Source of the DNA: Thermoplasmata archaeon
GTDB lineage: Archaea > Thermoplasmatota > Thermoplasmata > Thermoplasmatales > GCA-001856825
Assembly: GCA_023256475.1 (NCBI GenBank)
Contig: JAGDXP010000012.1
Location: 124,001-188,000 of the forward strand
Length of the DNA stretch: 64,000 nt
Direction: 5' to 3'
Shown here: positions 60,251 through 64,000 of the stretch, in pieces
Layout: every line of letters starts with the position of its first letter
How positions within the stretch are numbered: the stretch's first letter is position 1
Program-made: the position numbers and the translations under genes
The notes under the pieces: model-generated
What the model saw: only the letters and a program-made list of their open reading frames with translations
Told to the model about the DNA's origin: nothing
Databases searched by the model: none

Positions 60251-63200
60251 ATGTCTAATTATAAAAGGGGGATTATCGTCATTGCTGTAATCTCTTTGAT
60301 GATTTTAGCCCCATTGATGGCCATCTTTCCCCTCACTAATGCACAAGGAACTTCGACAAGCCCTGTAGGTACAGTTACCCTAAATCCCTCAGCAGGTGCT
60401 TTTCCAGGACAGATAGTTACTTATGAGTGGTCTAACTTACCAACGAACCTAGTAGCTCCTGTATATGTTACAGTTTATCTGAACGGCGTCCCCTATTCAA
60501 CGGGTCTAGCAAATTATACAATTGGAGCATCAGGAGGTATCCTAAAAGGATCCTTTATAATGCCAAATGATCAGCCAGGAACACAATTTATGGTATCTCT
60601 AAGTTATAAAGATAGCGCCCAAAATTACGGAGTTTCTTCTGCATCCACTTCAACCGGAGCAGCGAATGCTTACAGCACACCTGTGGTGCCAGGAAGTACA
60701 GTTTCAACTAAACAGTCTTACAGTCTGCAAGGGATCCCATATTATGTAACAGCAAATCTTAATTTCAGCGGTTCTCACAACGTAAAATTCAATTTCCAGG
60801 GTATTAAGGGCTATGATGCAGGTTATCTTAATTCAACCTTCAATGCCAGCACAACCCAGAAGACAACTGTGTATCCAAAGGTTAACAATACTCTAGTTAC
60901 ATCCGAAACTGTAAATACTGTGTACGGGAATTTAATTCAGATTAAATCACAGAACAAAACACAGAATGTAACAGTTAATGCCACAGCATATGAATCAAAT
61001 AAGCAGTTGCAGCTATCTTTGGCAGCAACTTCCAACTTCAATTCAACATTTGCCGGAACATATAATGCCACCAAAAATATAGTTAATATTACATCCTTAC
61101 AGCTATTGGGATACATAAATCAGACCGTAGAAGGATTGCCTGTAGATTTTGAGGTTATAGCGACCTATACGAGCTTGATCAATTCTCCTGGCACTTATAC
61201 CGCAACTGGACAATTCTTAGCATTAAAGCCATCACAACTAGCAAAGAATTTCACTGGCTCCGCTGCAGTTTCATGGGATATTAAAGGTTTATCAGCAGTT
61301 AAGACTGCTTCATACACCTATGTCAATATATCCTTCACATTGTCCGTTAAAATCAATGGTAATACTCCAAATAATCTCGTTTATCTTAGCGCAAGCTACG
61401 TAAACGGTACAGCGATCAATTCAACCTATAAGACAACCGCAACAGCTAAAGGCTCATATAGTTCATACAAGGTTGACTCATTATCTGTACAATCAGGTTA
61501 CACATTCTATGGAGCAGAAGTGGATCTGCAAAATCCTGGAATATCTGGAACATTGGTAAATGAAATCGTTTATGGTTCCATGAATTCAGGATTAATTTAC
61601 AGCTCCTCATTCGCTAACTTCACAAGAGGGTCACTTTTAACATTGGGAGTACCGGGAAAAGAGATATACTTCAACCAGACCGGCAACACTGCGGTTTCGA
61701 TTGTGCTCAATCAAACATTAACCGGATATGTGAATGTGACGCTGGTCAGCAGCAGTTATTCATCCGGCATTGCATATATATCCAATGCGACATGGACATT
61801 CTCAATGTCTCTTACTTATAAGATAATGAATTCAACATCAGGAATATATTTCAATGGATCTCTATCCGCCTCTGGTGTACAATTGGTGGCTGGAAACACT
61901 TTGATCACGCAGGTGGCTTCAACCGGAACAAATCTACCTGTGAGCACGGCTGAAAAGCTATCCGGGGCTTCATATCTGTATGATAAGCTAGGCTATCCAT
62001 ATCTTACGGATTTGTCCGGAACTGTATCCTATCTATTAAATTATTCCGCAATGCAAGAGACCTCGCCAATAACCCAGACCTTTACTTTCACAGGTAATGT
62101 TAATCTGACATCGCCATCATCTTCCCCGTATACTGTTAAAACCTCATTGTCAGGTTTCAATACAACCCTTACTGGTAACGTAAATCTATATATCAATTCA
62201 ACAGGCAATTATGCACCAGTTCTATATGGATTCAAGAATAATCCAACGGGATATGCCAATGATTATCTAACGCTAAAAGGTGTTGTTTCATTTAATAAAT
62301 TCGTAACCGAAACATTCCAGTCCAACCTGACCTATAGCGGTGCCAAGACATTCTTATTCAACAACAGCTACGGCGCTACTTGGAATTATGCTTTGTCCAA
62401 TGGTACAAACGTGGCATACTCAATAGCGGACGTATGGGGAACAACGACTGGTTTCACAACGAAAGGATTCTCATCATTTGCTTACAGCCTGTACAATGGC
62501 TATGTTAATATTACAGGTAGATCATCCAGCAATTCACAAGCTCTTGAACTCTGGTTGCAAAATTCTGAAGCCAGTTCATCGGGAAAGATTACTTCCACAG
62601 TGGGATTCGGCAATACTTCAATATTGGGCTATTATAACACGACATATACTGTCATAAACTCTGTTCCCGCTCTGTACGGACTTGCCAGCATGAGCGGGCA
62701 AGCAACGATCGGTTTAGAGATAAGTATAATGAATCAGTCACATGCATTAAAGGTTGATCCATACTTCCAGGGTATGCAGAATGTTTCTCAGATAACAATC
62801 ACCATATATTCAGTCCAGAGTTCTGACAATCTGGCATACAATCAATCTGATACATCATCCAACCTCACAATAGTAGGAGTTGGATATTCGGGTTACCTGA
62901 ACAATTTGCAAGTAACATCATCGTTTGCCGTAACCGATAGTGCATACAATCTTACTAACTACTATAATTTGGCCGTTGTTGTGAATAAGGTTCCATTTGG
63001 ATCCACTTATTCAAATCCAGTAGTTTCATCTACCAATCTGACATTCGTTAAGGGAGACGTGTACACCTCGACAAATGATTCAACAACCTTGATCACCGCA
63101 GACGTAGGATCTCCATTACTTAACTTGACCCTTGAACCAACGGCGAAATTTGCAGTAAGTATTAGTTTCAGCGCTTCGGACTCATCAGGTAGCTTCTCAG

Positions 63201-64000
63201 TGTCAGGTAAGCTTACTTCAAGCACTTACCAGCTATTCATACCTTCAAGCAACAACTCCAAGCTATCATTCAATTCAATAGTGTCTGGATCATATAACGT
63301 AAGTATTATGACAGTTCCCGGCACCATAGTTCTGCAGGGAACCGTTGGACAACTGACCTATACCACATCGCCGTTCCAGGTATTCAACGACTCATCAATT
63401 CCAATATCTGGCACTGTAACATCCGAACATTCATCTGGTACGATAGCAGGTTGGTTCAACGTGACCAAATACTATCCAGTAAGTGGTAACATGAATTCAA
63501 CCATATGGGGCTCAGGATTCATAAAAGTTCAGGCTTTCAGTGCCAACGGAACACAATATTATGCAACAGTTCAACTTTCCCTGACGCCCATCCAGATTTA
63601 CGAGGAGAACTCATATGAAACTATGATCACAACCACGAATTCTCTATGGACATTCGCTGAAATGTCTAATACAGGCGTCTCAGCCTCCTACAGCTATTCC
63701 CTGCTCAATGGTACGGGTGCCATGATTCAGGGAGTCAACAGCACGTTGGTTGCAGAAATAGCCACATTAACAGGTAAATACGTCAACATGTCTCTATCTG
63801 AGCTAAATGCTAAGATAGTGGGAATATACAATGAGTTGAACAACACTTATGTAACCGTGAATACAAACTTTGGCGTCATGGAGGCTCAATTGAAATCAAT
63901 AAATGCAACTGTAACATCAATAAACAATGGAACAGCAACAATTGAGACATCACTTGGAACAATACAGACATCATTGAATACTCTGAATGCAAAGATTATA
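60251..64000 (+). CDS. S-layer-like surface glycoprotein, 3' truncated by window edge (1250 aa visible)
   Basis: ATG 60251 opens a frame to the window end (absent from ORF track for lack of stop): MSNYKRGIIVIAVISLMILAPLMAIFPLTNAQGTST..; signal peptide, dozens of N-x-S/T, C-terminal coiled-coil LNAKIVGIYNELNNTYVTVNTNFGVMEAQLKSINATVTSINNG. Confidence 0.85.
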   Translation, partial: MSNYKRGIIVIAVISLMILAPLMAIFPLTNAQGTSTSPVGTVTLNPSAGAFPGQIVTYEWSNLPTNLVAPVYVTVYLNGVPYSTGLANYTIGASGGILKGSFIMPNDQPGTQFMVSLSYKDSAQNYGVSSASTSTGAANAYSTPVVPGSTVSTKQSYSLQGIPYYVTANLNFSGSHNVKFNFQGIKGYDAGYLNSTFNASTTQKTTVYPKVNNTLVTSETVNTVYGNLIQIKSQNKTQNVTVNATAYESNKQLQLSLAATSNFNSTFAGTYNATKNIVNITSLQLLGYINQTVEGLPVDFEVIATYTSLINSPGTYTATGQFLALKPSQLAKNFTGSAAVSWDIKGLSAVKTASYTYVNISFTLSVKINGNTPNNLVYLSASYVNGTAINSTYKTTATAKGSYSSYKVDSLSVQSGYTFYGAEVDLQNPGISGTLVNEIVYGSMNSGLIYSSSFANFTRGSLLTLGVPGKEIYFNQTGNTAVSIVLNQTLTGYVNVTLVSSSYSSGIAYISNATWTFSMSLTYKIMNSTSGIYFNGSLSASGVQLVAGNTLITQVASTGTNLPVSTAEKLSGASYLYDKLGYPYLTDLSGTVSYLLNYSAMQETSPITQTFTFTGNVNLTSPSSSPYTVKTSLSGFNTTLTGNVNLYINSTGNYAPVLYGFKNNPTGYANDYLTLKGVVSFNKFVTETFQSNLTYSGAKTFLFNNSYGATWNYALSNGTNVAYSIADVWGTTTGFTTKGFSSFAYSLYNGYVNITGRSSSNSQALELWLQNSEASSSGKITSTVGFGNTSILGYYNTTYTVINSVPALYGLASMSGQATIGLEISIMNQSHALKVDPYFQGMQNVSQITITIYSVQSSDNLAYNQSDTSSNLTIVGVGYSGYLNNLQVTSSFAVTDSAYNLTNYYNLAVVVNKVPFGSTYSNPVVSSTNLTFVKGDVYTSTNDSTTLITADVGSPLLNLTLEPTAKFAVSISFSASDSSGSFSVSGKLTSSTYQLFIPSSNNSKLSFNSIVSGSYNVSIMTVPGTIVLQGTVGQLTYTTSPFQVFNDSSIPISGTVTSEHSSGTIAGWFNVTKYYPVSGNMNSTIWGSGFIKVQAFSANGTQYYATVQLSLTPIQIYEENSYETMITTTNSLWTFAEMSNTGVSASYSYSLLNGTGAMIQGVNSTLVAEIATLTGKYVNMSLSELNAKIVGIYNELNNTYVTVNTNFGVMEAQLKSINATVTSINNGTATIETSLGTIQTSLNTLNAKII

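Noticed and set aside
63007-63225. Minus-strand 72-aa ORF
   Set aside because: Antisense to the open S-layer-like frame; no independent support.
1-64000. CRISPR array, transposase, prophage, toxin-antitoxin or known defence genes
   Set aside because: Looked for direct repeats with regular spacers, terminal inverted repeats and transposase/Cas motifs; none seen. The only clear tandem repeats are protein-domain repeats in secreted proteins.

Overview
The window is compact archaeal chromosome. Gene content (A-type ATPase operon, pyruvoyl-dependent arginine decarboxylase, Nob1, EndA, archaeal LeuS, AglB/STT3, thermopsin, S-layer-like protein) and roughly 38-40% GC by eye suggest Thermoplasmatales (perhaps Cuniculiplasma-like; lineage is inference only). 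It carries about 50 protein genes, mostly core metabolism and translation: pheT, a Nog1-type GTPase, gltX, the A-ATPase operon in order K-E-C-F-A-B-D-(sORF)-H-I, leuS, POR and IOR 2-oxoacid:ferredoxin oxidoreductases, HPS-RraA, nadK/JAMM/comB-like, pdxS/pfkB/M20/MFS, purC, transsulfuration genes, and a block of secreted or surface proteins. There are two tRNAs: Gly-CCC on the minus strand and Leu-GAG on the plus strand. I saw no CRISPR array, transposon or recognised defence locus. Observations most worth follow-up: (1) a giant STT3/AglB (about 2034 aa) with a long repeat-rich C-terminal tail, translationally coupled (ATGA overlap) to a single-pass membrane protein, a candidate two-component archaeal oligosaccharyltransferase; (2) three adjacent minus-strand genes each broken by a single-base frameshift; (3) an unannotated approximately 29-36 aa membrane microprotein inside the A-ATPase operon; (4) a pfkB-family gene whose conserved N-terminus has no canonical start codon and follows the pdxS stop in the same frame; (5) a tRNA-Leu abutting the purC stop codon; (6) an S-layer-like ORF of at least 1250 aa, missing from the ORF track because it runs off the window; (7) a Ras-like GTPase that appears to lack the DxxG motif.
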